A stretch of DNA of 64,000 nt from Paenibacillus marchantiophytorum. GTDB taxonomy: Bacteria > Bacillota > Bacilli > Paenibacillales > NBRC-103111. Shown here in pieces: positions 43,438-53,352 of the stretch. The stretch's first letter is position 1. The number at the start of each line of letters is the position of its first letter. The DNA lies in contig NZ_BMHE01000007.1 of assembly GCF_014640555.1 (NCBI RefSeq), positions 124,001 to 188,000 of the forward strand, read 5' to 3'. Made by a program: the position numbers and the translations under genes. Under the pieces are notes generated by a model. The model made no database searches, had not been told where the DNA came from, and was given only the letters and a program-made list of their open reading frames with translations.

Positions 43438-45252
43438 CTATGGCGCTTGGATCGGACTAATCAGTTTAAGGAGTTGTTTCACATCTTCTTGCCTAATTGG
43501 TTTGAGCGAACTTGTGATGACAGAAACGACATGGCTAATATTGATACTTGAAACTCCTTGGAAATAGGCGGATTTCAACTGTGATTCTACTTGAGCGGTG
43601 GTGGAATTATTGGTTAAAGGTACGCTCACATATTCTACCGCTTCATAGTCTTCTCCCGAATTTGTCTGATACGCGTAAATTAGAAGCTCAGTAGACCCAT
43701 CAGAAACAGCTTCTTGAGAGATAGCAATGGCCATAGCTGCTGCTTTGGGAACCTTGCCAATTAGATGCTTGCCTGCGCTGCCTCCATTCGCATAGACGGC
43801 ATAGCCAAAAACGGTTGATGAATTGGGTGGATTACTCCACGTTAGATACCCATGCCTAAGCTCATCAGAGGCATCCCAGTCTATGAAATTCGAATTCGCA
43901 GCCTTAACGGTTGGATACTTGACTGGAAGTGTATAGTAGACGGGCAGACTTTCTACTCCCTGTGAGGAGACGGCATAAACGGCTACCATCTTAGCCCCGG
44001 TCGGAACGACAATATCTTCTAGGAAATCCGTAAAGTTGATATTCCAGCGTTTAGGAAGTCTTATCGAACGAATCGGTTGAATTTTATTGCCAGCAGCATC
44101 TGCGAAATAAATAGTATGCCCTTTGATAGTCTCTGGCGATGTCCCCACATTCCAGCCAAGACTTCCTCGAATTGTAGTCGGATGCGTGTAGTTGAAATAA
44201 CTGTTAAAGAAACTTGGTGTAGGCAAACTTGAAGAATAGGTAACCGAGGTAACCGAATCCGATAATCTATTGTCAAATACAATCACTTGCTTAGGAAAGC
44301 CTACTTCCTCTCCGGAAGGATTAACAACAGCTTTGATAACGAGAATCGCCGCGTCTTCTGGTAAGGTGGAAATGGCTATTTGATAGGACTTATCCTCTCT
44401 TTTGGCAAAGGAACCTAGGTAGTGCTCATCTTCGGAATAGTCGTCATTTTTGATCACATAAAAAACAGTATAGCCAGCAATGCCTGTCTCATCTGATGCT
44501 CCAGACCATTTTAATAAACCATCTATTGCATCGCCATAAGGATTATTATCAATAAATTGAGCCGCAACGGGTTCAAAAAAAGGCTGCTTCCAGAGTTTCT
44601 TCGTTTGGTTTTCTACAAAGTTATTATTGTTTACAAGTTCAATGCCAATTCTGGTAGCACCAGGAGGTATGGGGGTTGCAGGTATTGTGATGGAGTTATA
44701 TAAATTATAGTTGACTGTAAGGTTTGACATAAAAGGAGAACCGATCATGGCATCTTGATCATTATAAAAGGCTACATTAGCTTTGGTTCCCGCACTTGGA
44801 TTGCCAACATAAAAAGTAACAAAGCCGTTAAATTCCGTTGGCGTCCAGTAGCTGTTATCCGCATAGGTAAGATTCTGAATGAAAGCCGTATTCGGAATGA
44901 TCATATTAACCGTCTGCGCATAATTGCCACTAACTTGTACATCCGACAATACAATAGGTTCTTTGTTATTGGCACTAATGACCATCTGATAGGAGCCGGG
45001 AAGAAGGCCTTCAATCTTCGCAACACCGCTATAATTCGCCCGAATGGTCACTGGAACCTGCAAATTGACTGAGCTAAGCACGACCTTCACATTGTTGGCG
45101 GGCAAATTATTCGCATCATAGACCGTTAAAGTGACCGACGCGCTTTCCACCACTTCAGCTTTTACCGGTTTATCCCCCATGGACAACGCGAACAGCAGCC
45201 AAAAGGTTACCAAAACCAGTGTTGAAACAACCCTCACACTGCTTAATTTCAT
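43438..45252 (-). CDS. Large secreted protein with a CarboxypepD-like regulatory (Cna-B-like) domain
   Basis: About 604 residues. Signal peptide (VRVVSTLVLVTFWLLFALSM, cleaved near VKAEV). Residues ~35-105 form a beta-sandwich: SVTLTVYDANNLPANNVKVV, GVAKIEGLLPGSYQMVISA. The rest contains four or so repeats built around (G)xLxWSxxxxxxxIxGYxVF: GLLKWSGASDETGIAGYTVF, GSLGWNVGTSPETIKGHTIY, GYLTWSNPPNSSTVFGYAVY, each ~90 residues and fibronectin-like. Function unknown; the modules suggest surface adhesion or polymer binding. ATG at 45252 with AAGGGGTG; the longer frame to 45381 has no support. Confidence 0.65.
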   Translation of the reverse strand: MKLSSVRVVSTLVLVTFWLLFALSMGDKPVKAEVVESASVTLTVYDANNLPANNVKVVLSSVNLQVPVTIRANYSGVAKIEGLLPGSYQMVISANNKEPIVLSDVQVSGNYAQTVNMIIPNTAFIQNLTYADNSYWTPTEFNGFVTFYVGNPSAGTKANVAFYNDQDAMIGSPFMSNLTVNYNLYNSITIPATPIPPGATRIGIELVNNNNFVENQTKKLWKQPFFEPVAAQFIDNNPYGDAIDGLLKWSGASDETGIAGYTVFYVIKNDDYSEDEHYLGSFAKREDKSYQIAISTLPEDAAILVIKAVVNPSGEEVGFPKQVIVFDNRLSDSVTSVTYSSSLPTPSFFNSYFNYTHPTTIRGSLGWNVGTSPETIKGHTIYFADAAGNKIQPIRSIRLPKRWNINFTDFLEDIVVPTGAKMVAVYAVSSQGVESLPVYYTLPVKYPTVKAANSNFIDWDASDELRHGYLTWSNPPNSSTVFGYAVYANGGSAGKHLIGKVPKAAAMAIAISQEAVSDGSTELLIYAYQTNSGEDYEAVEYVSVPLTNNSTTAQVESQLKSAYFQGVSSINISHVVSVITSSLKPIRQEDVKQLLKLISPIQAP

Positions 45253-45340
45253 GCATATGCACCCCTTATACCTAGATCTATTGTCATGCATATTCGACAC
45301 AATGTGACATTCCCCTTTTTTTGAGTATATAAAAGCCCAA

Positions 45341-46540
45341 CTAGCCAGATATAGACGGCTTCGCTGCCCTCCGACTATCAACCTTCATCATTGCAGCAGC
45401 TCCCAGCAAAGCCGCGCCAGTAATCAGAAATACGAACTGGATGCTGATCCAGCCGCCTAGAAGGCCACCGATCATAGGTCCTGCCATCATGCCGAATTGG
45501 CTTGCGGTTTGGTTTAAGCTGATTGCCCTGCCACGGAACTCGTTGTCGGCATATTGGACAATTAGCGCATTCAAAGCCGGGTAAACGGCAGCAAAAAACA
45601 GGCCATAACTAAACCGCAGCACACCAAACGCGATCAAATTATGCGTGCCGAGCTGCAGCAGATTGCCAATACCTCCACCGATTAATCCAATGTAGAGAGT
45701 CTTGTCATAGCCGATTCGCTGACCGATGATTCCCCATCGCGATCCCATTATAACGGTAGCCACGCCTACGGCTGAGAAAATAATGCCCGAGCTCAGCGAG
45801 GCCCCCTTGGCGCTGCCGCCAATCTCGATCACATATAGCGTCAACAGCGGCTCTAAAATCATAACCGACGTCGCCACTAACAGCGTCATGCTAAAAACCC
45901 GCATCAAACGCTTATTGCCTGCCGCTTGTTTCATATCTTCCCAAACACTGGGCCGAGTCCCCTTCGGTTTCTCGTGAACTTCCTTCACCCAGATAACCGC
46001 AATTGCCGCGGATATGAGCATAACGCAGCCCGACACTACGAAGCATTCTCGCGTCCCAACCCAGTGGCTCAGCACGCCGCCGACCAAAGGACCAAGTATG
46101 CCTCCGGTTGCTGTAGCCGTTGACATCACGCCCAAGGCGTAGCCAACCTGCTTATCCGGCGTATTCGTCCCCACCAAGGCAATAGCAGCAGGAATAAACC
46201 CTGCCATTAGCCCCTGCAGAATCCTAACAGCAATAAACGTATAAGGATCATGCACAAAGAAAGTGATAAAGTATACGGCACATAAGCTAAATCCAGAGCG
46301 GATTAACATCGGCTTCCTGCCATATTTATCTGCGAGTGAGCCCCAATACGGGGCGATCAAAGCGCTCGATAGAAAGCCAACCGAGAAAGTGACCCCTGAC
46401 CATGCCTCCAGCTCACTCTGAATGCCCAGCTCCTCCTGCAAAAATAGCGGGATAAAAGGGATTGAAAGCGTGTAAGCCATCCCACAAAAAAAGACGCCGA
46501 TCCATAAAATAAACAGATTACGTTTCCAGCGGAATTCCAT
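45341..46540 (-). CDS. MFS transporter (MdtG-like multidrug exporter)
   Basis: 399 residues with twelve membrane segments. LFILWIGVFFCGMAYTLSIP, SALIAPYWGSLADKYGRKPM (A-motif), RILQGLMAGFIPAAIALVGT, GGILGPLVGGVLSHWVG (drug-exporter motif C) and RGRAISLNQTASQFGMMAGP. The motif-C glycines place it with drug:H+ antiporters of the 12-TM group. The ATG at 46540 follows AAGGTGG; an upstream start at 46573 is less likely. Confidence 0.87.
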   Translation of the reverse strand: MEFRWKRNLFILWIGVFFCGMAYTLSIPFIPLFLQEELGIQSELEAWSGVTFSVGFLSSALIAPYWGSLADKYGRKPMLIRSGFSLCAVYFITFFVHDPYTFIAVRILQGLMAGFIPAAIALVGTNTPDKQVGYALGVMSTATATGGILGPLVGGVLSHWVGTRECFVVSGCVMLISAAIAVIWVKEVHEKPKGTRPSVWEDMKQAAGNKRLMRVFSMTLLVATSVMILEPLLTLYVIEIGGSAKGASLSSGIIFSAVGVATVIMGSRWGIIGQRIGYDKTLYIGLIGGGIGNLLQLGTHNLIAFGVLRFSYGLFFAAVYPALNALIVQYADNEFRGRAISLNQTASQFGMMAGPMIGGLLGGWISIQFVFLITGAALLGAAAMMKVDSRRAAKPSISG

Positions 46541-46721
46541 GCTTTCACCACCTTCCGAATCAATTAGTTGCATATGCCACTAAATTTACCATTGCTTTCT
46601 GGAGACTGTCAAACATGGATCGATAGATTTTTTCTATGCAAAAGGCCCCTTAATAGCCTGCTGCTCCAAGCGAATGGAAACCTGAGGCAAGCACCCTTCC
46701 GTAGCGCATCCCCAACAAAAA

Positions 46722-46765
46722 AAAGCCCCCAACCGCTCCATTCGGAGTTGGTTAGAGGCTCTGCC
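46722..46765 (-). terminator. Terminator of the 1189-residue secreted protein gene
   Basis: Imperfect hairpin AGCCCCCAACC..GGTTAGAGGCT with a CTCCATTCGGAG inner stem (46729-46762), and eight A before it, a U-tract on the minus strand. It lies just past the stop at 46769. Confidence 0.75.
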
Positions 46766-46768
46766 ACT

Positions 46769-49700
46769 TTACTTCGTAACTTTAACCGTCAACTTGTCAC
46801 TCGAGGTAACTCCGGCTGCGTTGACCAACTCGCTGCGGTACTCGTACACGCCAACCGCTTTGCCAGTAATCTTCGTTACAGCACTTTGCGCACTTGGAGA
46901 AGCTGCGTTCAAGCTTTTCGTATCGACCAGAACACCATTCTCGTACAACCGATACTCGGTTGCATTCGTGCCCCACCACATGTTCATGCTCACTTGGTAG
47001 TTGCCGTCTCCATCCCAATTATCTTGGGAAAGCACCGGTTTGCCTGGGGATGCTTCTGTTATCGAAACGACAAGCGGACTGCTTGTTGTCGTCCCGAAGG
47101 AATTGATAAGTTCACTAGTATACGTATAAGTGCCATTAGCTTTACCCTTCACATCAACTTTAGCCACTTGCGCTGCCGGAGATGCGTCTGTCAAAGCTTG
47201 CGTACTGATGAGCACGCCATTTTCGTACAATTTGAGAATAGAGCCGTTATTGCCCCACCACATATTCATGGTGATTGTGTAATTGCCATCCTTGATACCG
47301 GATTGACCGTTGTTATCAGATAATACTGGCTTGCCTGGCGCTCCTACCGACAACGGATTCGATACCGTAATGGTAACTGCATTCGTTTGTACCGTTTGTC
47401 CATTCAACGTTACGGATGCTGTAATTTGCGCAGTACCATTGGCAACTGCACTAACTAAGCCATGCGTGTCTACAGCAGCTACTGCCGCATTCGTTGTACT
47501 ATACAGAACTACTGCGCCGCTTAAATCAGCGGGTGCCCCATTGCTTAATTTGCCTGTCAAATGGGTAGCTGTCGTTTCACTTGGTTTCAGGGATGTTTTG
47601 TCCGCTGAGAGCGCAGCTTGACTGAACGTCACACTCGTTCCAACGATGAACGTTTGTGAGGCTTGCGCCACATTGCCGGCAGCATCAACTACGCGATAGG
47701 CGACTGTGTGATTGCCAAGCGCCAAGCTTCCTGCTGGGATGGTTTGGCCGCTGAGAATCGCGCCGCCATCCAAAGTCAGAGTTTGTTCAGCTACGCCGGA
47801 AAGCGCATCTGAACCGGCCAAATCAAATCTCAAAGCAGCCGCATCGGTGACATTCCCCACTGCATGACCAGATTCTGTTAATACAGCCGTAGGTGCTGTT
47901 TTATCCAATTTGACTTGCAAGGATTGAGCTGTTTCTGCATTCCCTGCCGCATCTGTGGAGGAAAACCCAATCGTGTTGACGCCTTGCGATTGAATCGCAA
48001 ACGGGCTTGTATATGCTGATCTTGCCCCACTATTAATCGTATATGCCGTTGTGACTGTGCCAGCTTGATTATCCACTGCACTTAACGTTACTGTCACGTC
48101 ATCTTTGAACCATCCTTGGGCATTCGGCGCGCTGGATAAGGTTGCTGTAGTTACCGGTGCAGTCGTATCCGCTGCCGCCGAGAAATCACTCAACCCTCGT
48201 GGCTTCAACTGATAGACGCCTTTGAAAATAGCCGCTACACCTTTGATGCTCACCGTTTGTCCCGCTTGATACGGGAACGTGGTTTGCGATAATCCAGTTC
48301 GTGTATCCACGCGAATATGGTTGCTCACTGCGCCATTCACCGCATCAAACTCAAAAGAACCTGCTGGCGTTGCGCTGATTATATTGCTGATAGTCACATG
48401 ATCCAATTGGACTAACTGCCCCTGATTGTCGGCTCCAACCGCTGACACAACAGATGGTGCTGGCACTGCTCCCACACCGGTTTTCTCAATGGCAACCGGA
48501 TCTGTCAACTCCAGTTCCGTATTGTACAGAGCCGTTGGCGCTGTTACCTTCACCGTGTCGCCTACGTGGAACCCGCTCAGGTTTTGGAACACATAAATAC
48601 CGCTTGTAGCATCCTGCAAATAGAAAGCTTGTCCGCCAAAAGCTCCTGGTTCTGTCGTGACGACACCTTCCACCGTTACCACGGTGCCTGCTGTTTTCAC
48701 GCGAGCATCCGAGATGGCAATTTTGGCCGGGATCGGATTCTGCTCTTCCGGTAAAGGCTCGGCAGGCACATTTCCGATGCTTACGCCTTCTGTTTTTAAG
48801 TTTGTGCCGTTTTGGCGCAGGCGCAAGTTCGCTGCTGCCGCTGTACCCGGCTTAATTCGAACGGTTAAATCCTTGTAAGCATGACCATTGATATCCGAGG
48901 TCAAGCTGAAAGTCGAACTGTAGCCATAGGCAGTCGGCCATGTGCCGTCCGCATTTTGCACCATCGCCACTTGCGCGCCTCCGGTTACCAGATAAATGCC
49001 TGCGCTGAAGCCCGATACGGTCGTTGCGGCAGGCAAGTTATCAATGACTACGCGGACTTGGAAGTCCTGGGCATTAGGCAGTGTCGCTTGGTGCACGAAG
49101 CTGTAAGCAGCGCTTGCCGTGGCCGTCGGTCCGCCATACGAGCCTGCTTTGAACGTGCTGCGATCATACCACTTGTAGCCTGCATTTGGTGCCGCCCAAG
49201 GCTCCGGCTGCGGCTCTGTCGAAGCTGCGGGAGCTTCAAACGGCAGCAAGGCTGTCGGTTGGTCGAGCTGCAAGCCGCTCACTTCAGTGAAGCTCGTGTA
49301 GCTTTCTTTCTTCGAAAGCCAGTTCACCATATTGACGAGCAATATACCGTCATTCACCTCTTTAAAACCATCATAGGTCGTTTTCTTCGCGCCTGTGTCT
49401 TCACGCAAATATTTCGGTGTAGCATCCTCAACCGGTGAGGAATCTCCAATGAAGGCAGCCTTCCCTGCGCCAGCTTTGGACACTGCTACATATGGACCTT
49501 CTGCGATTCCGCCTCCATTATAGACACCTTGATCGACCGCATTCGCCCAAGCTGCGTTTGTTTGCGGCAAGTATACGATCCCTTTGGCCTTGGTTGGATC
49601 AATGATTGCAAGTGTTGAGCCAGCATGCATCGCAACCTTGGAAACGCCCGTCGTTATGCCGAAGGCTTGTTCAGGTGCTACAATTTGATTCGCATCAATA

Positions 49701-50338
49701 TCGCCTAGAGCGTTGTAGCGGAAACGCAAACCGAACTGTGTAGCGAGCCAATCCGAGCTGGCGACATCCTGCATAGCGGGCGAAGCAATCTCTTCTGCGC
49801 TCATGCCGCTGGCTGGGTTCGTCCATGCTCCGCGACGGTAGCCGTTAAATACTTCTGAACCGTCCCAACGGTTCTTATTGCGGTCTGCATTGTAATGATC
49901 TCCGATGAAGAAAATGCTTCCGCCGCCTTGTACATATTGGGCAAGAGCAGCTTGTTCACTTGTTTTGTAAGGGACATTCGATTCCGCGACGACGAATACA
50001 TCATAGCCGCTTAAATCGCTTAATGTGAGTGGTGTTGTTTTACGAAGCTCTTTGACATAATAACCATCGTTCGCCAAAGCATTGGCAAAATCCGAAAAGG
50101 CCCCGTCAATGACCCAATCCGCTGCACCAGCGGTTTGTTCATGCGTGTTGTCGAACAGCACTTTCTTGCCGGCATTTTGATTGACTATTTTTGCTTCAAT
50201 GAATGGGGCCGGATCACTGGGTCCCTCCGCCATTACAACCTGCAATGGACTTGTAATCAAAGCCTGGAACGGTAATGCTACGGACAAAGCGAGTACTGAT
50301 TTAACTAATTTTGCTTTCCATCTTGGCAACCTACTCAA
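46769..50338 (-). CDS. 1189-residue modular secreted protein (GATase-like, OB-fold, Ig-like and C-terminal repeats)
   Basis: Signal peptide to ~37 (VVMAEG). Residues ~55-345 are a DUF4350/GATase-like domain ([53 protein letters not shown]). ~375-525 is a beta-sandwich with [11 protein letters not shown]-like ends. ~540-650 is an OB-fold ([36 protein letters not shown]). ~690-870 are two Ig-like modules (OmpL47 type), ~880-960 a bacterial Ig (Big_2-like) and ~1000-1189 two ~90-residue repeats with [14 protein letters not shown] / [14 protein letters not shown] and LYENGVL. The repeats look carbohydrate-binding. The start is TTG at 50338 with TAAGGAGG. No catalytic residue set is certain. Confidence 0.72.
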   Translation of the reverse strand: MSRLPRWKAKLVKSVLALSVALPFQALITSPLQVVMAEGPSDPAPFIEAKIVNQNAGKKVLFDNTHEQTAGAADWVIDGAFSDFANALANDGYYVKELRKTTPLTLSDLSGYDVFVVAESNVPYKTSEQAALAQYVQGGGSIFFIGDHYNADRNKNRWDGSEVFNGYRRGAWTNPASGMSAEEIASPAMQDVASSDWLATQFGLRFRYNALGDIDANQIVAPEQAFGITTGVSKVAMHAGSTLAIIDPTKAKGIVYLPQTNAAWANAVDQGVYNGGGIAEGPYVAVSKAGAGKAAFIGDSSPVEDATPKYLREDTGAKKTTYDGFKEVNDGILLVNMVNWLSKKESYTSFTEVSGLQLDQPTALLPFEAPAASTEPQPEPWAAPNAGYKWYDRSTFKAGSYGGPTATASAAYSFVHQATLPNAQDFQVRVVIDNLPAATTVSGFSAGIYLVTGGAQVAMVQNADGTWPTAYGYSSTFSLTSDINGHAYKDLTVRIKPGTAAAANLRLRQNGTNLKTEGVSIGNVPAEPLPEEQNPIPAKIAISDARVKTAGTVVTVEGVVTTEPGAFGGQAFYLQDATSGIYVFQNLSGFHVGDTVKVTAPTALYNTELELTDPVAIEKTGVGAVPAPSVVSAVGADNQGQLVQLDHVTISNIISATPAGSFEFDAVNGAVSNHIRVDTRTGLSQTTFPYQAGQTVSIKGVAAIFKGVYQLKPRGLSDFSAAADTTAPVTTATLSSAPNAQGWFKDDVTVTLSAVDNQAGTVTTAYTINSGARSAYTSPFAIQSQGVNTIGFSSTDAAGNAETAQSLQVKLDKTAPTAVLTESGHAVGNVTDAAALRFDLAGSDALSGVAEQTLTLDGGAILSGQTIPAGSLALGNHTVAYRVVDAAGNVAQASQTFIVGTSVTFSQAALSADKTSLKPSETTATHLTGKLSNGAPADLSGAVVLYSTTNAAVAAVDTHGLVSAVANGTAQITASVTLNGQTVQTNAVTITVSNPLSVGAPGKPVLSDNNGQSGIKDGNYTITMNMWWGNNGSILKLYENGVLISTQALTDASPAAQVAKVDVKGKANGTYTYTSELINSFGTTTSSPLVVSITEASPGKPVLSQDNWDGDGNYQVSMNMWWGTNATEYRLYENGVLVDTKSLNAASPSAQSAVTKITGKAVGVYEYRSELVNAAGVTSSDKLTVKVTK

Positions 50339-50606
50339 TACGATTCCTCCTTAGCGTGGGCTGAGTCAAAAACTGAGATAAGACTTTAACGATAGACAAG
50401 CCAGGTGACGCCCTTTATTTTACCATGGTTCAAATAGCAACAGTGAGTTTTTTTTGTAAAGATAAGGAAATTTGTGCAGAATGCCAATTGTTTTGTGACC
50501 TTGGAAGGCATCCTCGAAAAAGTCTTCATCCGCGTTGAACCCGGTTCGGCCAGTTCGTCGGCTGTGAAAAGCGGCGTGACGTTTACGCGCTCTAGCTTCT
50601 AATGCG

Positions 50607-50658
50607 AAAAGGCTGCTCAAAGGTCCCTTTTGGGATCTTGGAGCAGCCTTTTTTTTGG
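50607..50658 (+). terminator. Plus-strand terminator without an intact gene
   Basis: AAAAGGCTGCTC (50607-50618) pairs with GAGCAGCCTTTT, inner AAGGTCCC..GGGATCTT, followed by eight T. It is a strong plus-strand terminator. The only frame running into it ends at TAA 50600-50602 and looks like the 3' end of a lost gene. Confidence 0.65.
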
Positions 50659-50668
50659 GGCAGTGAGC

Positions 50669-51576
50669 GGCCGGGATGATGATTTCATTGGATTTATTCC
50701 AATGAAATCGACAGTACATCTGCTAAATTCGTTCTTCCATTGGATTTTATCCATTGGAATTTATTGAAATGAAGTCCTGAGCAGCTAAATTTGAAATTCT
50801 ACTGGATAAAATCCAGTGAAATCGAATTTCTAACCGCTTAGGCCGGATTCCATTGGATTTATTCCAATCAAATCTAGCTTAGGACGTCTTGTCTTGGCGA
50901 CACGGAACGCACGGTCTCGATCACGCAGATCGTAGATCCGTTATTTGTGTCTAAACCGCCCTGATCCCCTTGCTCGGGGATTGTAGATTCTCTATTTAGC
51001 TGTTTTTCGCGCCAAATGCCCGTTTTCCTAACAAATAAGGGGTCCTCGATCCACGACTCTCCCCTTTTTGGCCATCTTGCCGGAAATAGCGAATCGTCGT
51101 TCCCTTTGGCAGCCTTTTTGGGAGAGCCGCGGCCGGGATGATGATTTGATTTGATTGGATTTACTCCAATCAAATCGACAGTACATCTGCTAAATTCGTT
51201 CTTCCATTGGATTTTATCCATTGGAATTTATTGAAATGAAGTCCTGAGCAGCTAAATTCGAAGTTCTACTGGATAAAATCCAGTGAAATCGAATTTCTAA
51301 GCGCTTAGGCCGGATTCCATTGGATTTATTCCAATCAAATCTAGCTTAGGACGTCTTGTCTTGGCGACACGGAACGCGCGTCCCGATCACGCGGATCGTA
51401 GATCCGTTATTTGTGTCTAAACCGCCCTGATCCCCATGCTCGGGGATCGTAGATTCTCTATTTAGCTGTTTTTCGCGCCAAATGCCCGTTTTCCTAACAA
51501 ATACGGGCTCCTCGATCCGCGCCTCTCCCCTTTTTGGCCATCTTGCCGGAAATAGCGAATCGCCGTTCCCTTTCAC
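50669..51576. repeat. 462-bp direct duplication rich in TGGAT/ATCCA palindromes
   Basis: Two copies, starting at GGCCGGGATGATGATTT at 50669 and 51131, are ~95% alike by eye. Each has four palindromes built on TGGAT-N-ATCCA or TTGGA-N5-TCCAA, then a stretch with CGATCAC GC(A/G)GATCGTAGATCCG, GGGGATYGTAGATTCTCTAT and TTTTCCTAACAAATA. The second part recalls the GGAACTACGATCC cores elsewhere. Short minus-strand frames in each copy are products of the duplication. The remainder of 50339-51719 shows only the terminator above and unidentified sequence. Confidence 0.8.
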
Positions 51577-51719
51577 ATATGCGAACTACTCGGAGTCGGC
51601 CTGGCGGACGACTCAAGGGAATTTGGCTGCTCCTTCCCTGCTAAGGCGGAAGTTGCAGCCGATCGGTGTTCAGGTGTTCATTACCCGCGGTCATCAAACT
51701 AGCTTCTTCAGCCCAACCC

Positions 51720-53351
51720 TCAGCTAGGCTGAACGCCCTTCGACTGGCCGCGGAAGGCGTTGGGCACAAAGCCGGTATGGGCTTTGAACAATTTGCCGAA
51801 GTAGTTTTTGTTTTCGTAACCGAGCATGTCCGAAATCTGCTCGACTGTTTTATCGGTGATTTCGAGCAGTTCTTTGGCTTTCTCCATTTTCATCCGGGTT
51901 ACGTATTCGATGAAATTCTCGCCGGTTTCCTTCTTGAATAGGCGGCTGAGATAACTCGGATGCAGATGCAGGTGGGCCGCGGCATCCTCGAGGGAGACCT
52001 TCGTATGCAAGTTGTGATAGACGAAGCGCTGACACTCCAGAATTTCACGATTGTGAGATTCGCGGTACACTTGTCCAGCCCATTGAATGGCTTGTTGGAG
52101 GTAATCTTTCAGCCACAGCTCGAGCTCGCGGATCGAGGACAATTCATGTACATCATGATGCAGCAGCTCCGATGAGAATGTAGACTGGTAATGCTGCAGC
52201 GACTTCAGCCGCATCCGCACGTCGAGGATCATTTTGAGCAGCCACTCCTTGACTTCCATCGGACGAAACCGGTGATACTGGATGAAATCAATCCATTTGG
52301 ATACATGCACATCAATTAAATCCAGCCGTTCATCGAACACAACGCTCCGAAACTCATCCAAGGTTGTAGCGTATTGCGCCAGCAATAATCCCCCGTCGCC
52401 GAAGCCTTCTCTGATGCTTTCCAGGGACAGCACTGTGGATTCAGGCAAATAAAACCGCATCGTTTTGACTTCGGCCATTCGGATTAACTGATCTTTCAAA
52501 GAGCGCGGGTCTTTGGCCGGTTTTCCCGTCAGGAATGAGAAAGACATCTTCACATACTGCTGCAAGCAGCCTTGCAAATGCCTTAATGTTTGTTCGACTT
52601 TCTGGCTATTGTTCACATGCAGCTTGGCGTAGTGGGGGAACAGGATAATAATTTCGCCGGTATCATACGTGAAAAGAACTGTATCCTTCTGATCGACCAG
52701 CAGTTCCTCAACAATATTCTCGATCGTATATTCAAAAAGATCCTTGGATTGAAAGCGATGATCCGCTTCTTTCAAACGGTTCACATAACCATAAACGGGC
52801 AGCACCCCCTGCTGACCCAAATGAATGCCAAAACCATCCGCCTTAAGGCTCCACTCTTCAGAGTCAAACAGCGGTTCATTCACCGTACTGCGGATAAAAT
52901 GTCGCTTGGACGAACTGCGGTTCAAAGCGGCTTCTTTTTCGAGCTTTTGGCTCTTGGAAAGCTGCCCTATTTCGACGTCCAACTGATCTTTGAGTCTCTT
53001 GAGCATCTCGGATATGTTGGTGACATTCATCGTTTCTTTCAGTACATATTCACTCACCGATAGTTTCACGGCTGCTTGCGCATAGTGAAAATCATCGTGA
53101 CAGGAAAGGATAACGGCCTTGACGTGGGGATGTGCTTCCCGTATGCCGCCAATGAGTTCCAGCCCATTGATATCAGGCATACCAATGTCACTAATCAGCA
53201 CATCCAATTTGCCTCCCCGGCCGGCAGCAAGCGCATCTAATGGATTCTCATAGGCACCGGCCAGATGAAATCCAAGCTTTTTCCACTCAATGGCTGAACT
53301 TAGGAATTCAAGCACCGGTAAATCGTCGTCCACAATTATGACTTCGTACAT
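51720..53351 (-). CDS. YesN-type response regulator with AraC output domain
   Basis: 543 residues. Receiver domain 1-120: YEVIIVDDDLPVLEF, phospho-acceptor Asp in VLISDIGMPDINGLEL, VILSCHDDFHYAQAAVKL and EYVLKETM (Lys). The middle region of ~280 residues is typical of the YesN group. The C-terminal AraC HTH is VSLEDAAAHLHLHPSYLSRLFK, VEQISDMLGYENKNYFGKLF and FVPNAFRGQ (in parts). ATG at 53351, one base after the kinase stop, with GGAGGG inside the kinase gene. Probably activates the upstream sugar importer. Confidence 0.88.
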   Translation of the reverse strand: MYEVIIVDDDLPVLEFLSSAIEWKKLGFHLAGAYENPLDALAAGRGGKLDVLISDIGMPDINGLELIGGIREAHPHVKAVILSCHDDFHYAQAAVKLSVSEYVLKETMNVTNISEMLKRLKDQLDVEIGQLSKSQKLEKEAALNRSSSKRHFIRSTVNEPLFDSEEWSLKADGFGIHLGQQGVLPVYGYVNRLKEADHRFQSKDLFEYTIENIVEELLVDQKDTVLFTYDTGEIIILFPHYAKLHVNNSQKVEQTLRHLQGCLQQYVKMSFSFLTGKPAKDPRSLKDQLIRMAEVKTMRFYLPESTVLSLESIREGFGDGGLLLAQYATTLDEFRSVVFDERLDLIDVHVSKWIDFIQYHRFRPMEVKEWLLKMILDVRMRLKSLQHYQSTFSSELLHHDVHELSSIRELELWLKDYLQQAIQWAGQVYRESHNREILECQRFVYHNLHTKVSLEDAAAHLHLHPSYLSRLFKKETGENFIEYVTRMKMEKAKELLEITDKTVEQISDMLGYENKNYFGKLFKAHTGFVPNAFRGQSKGVQPS

Positions 53352-53352
53352 G

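Noticed and set aside
46568-47323. Plus-strand frame of 251 codons
   Set aside because: Crosses a terminator and the 3' end of the secreted protein gene; no recognisable domain.
50420-50719. Minus-strand frame of 99 codons
   Set aside because: Runs through a strong terminator hairpin and into the duplication; no domain.
50874-51576. Paired minus-strand frames in the 462-bp duplication
   Set aside because: Similarity is fully explained by the DNA duplication; no family match and no ribosome site.
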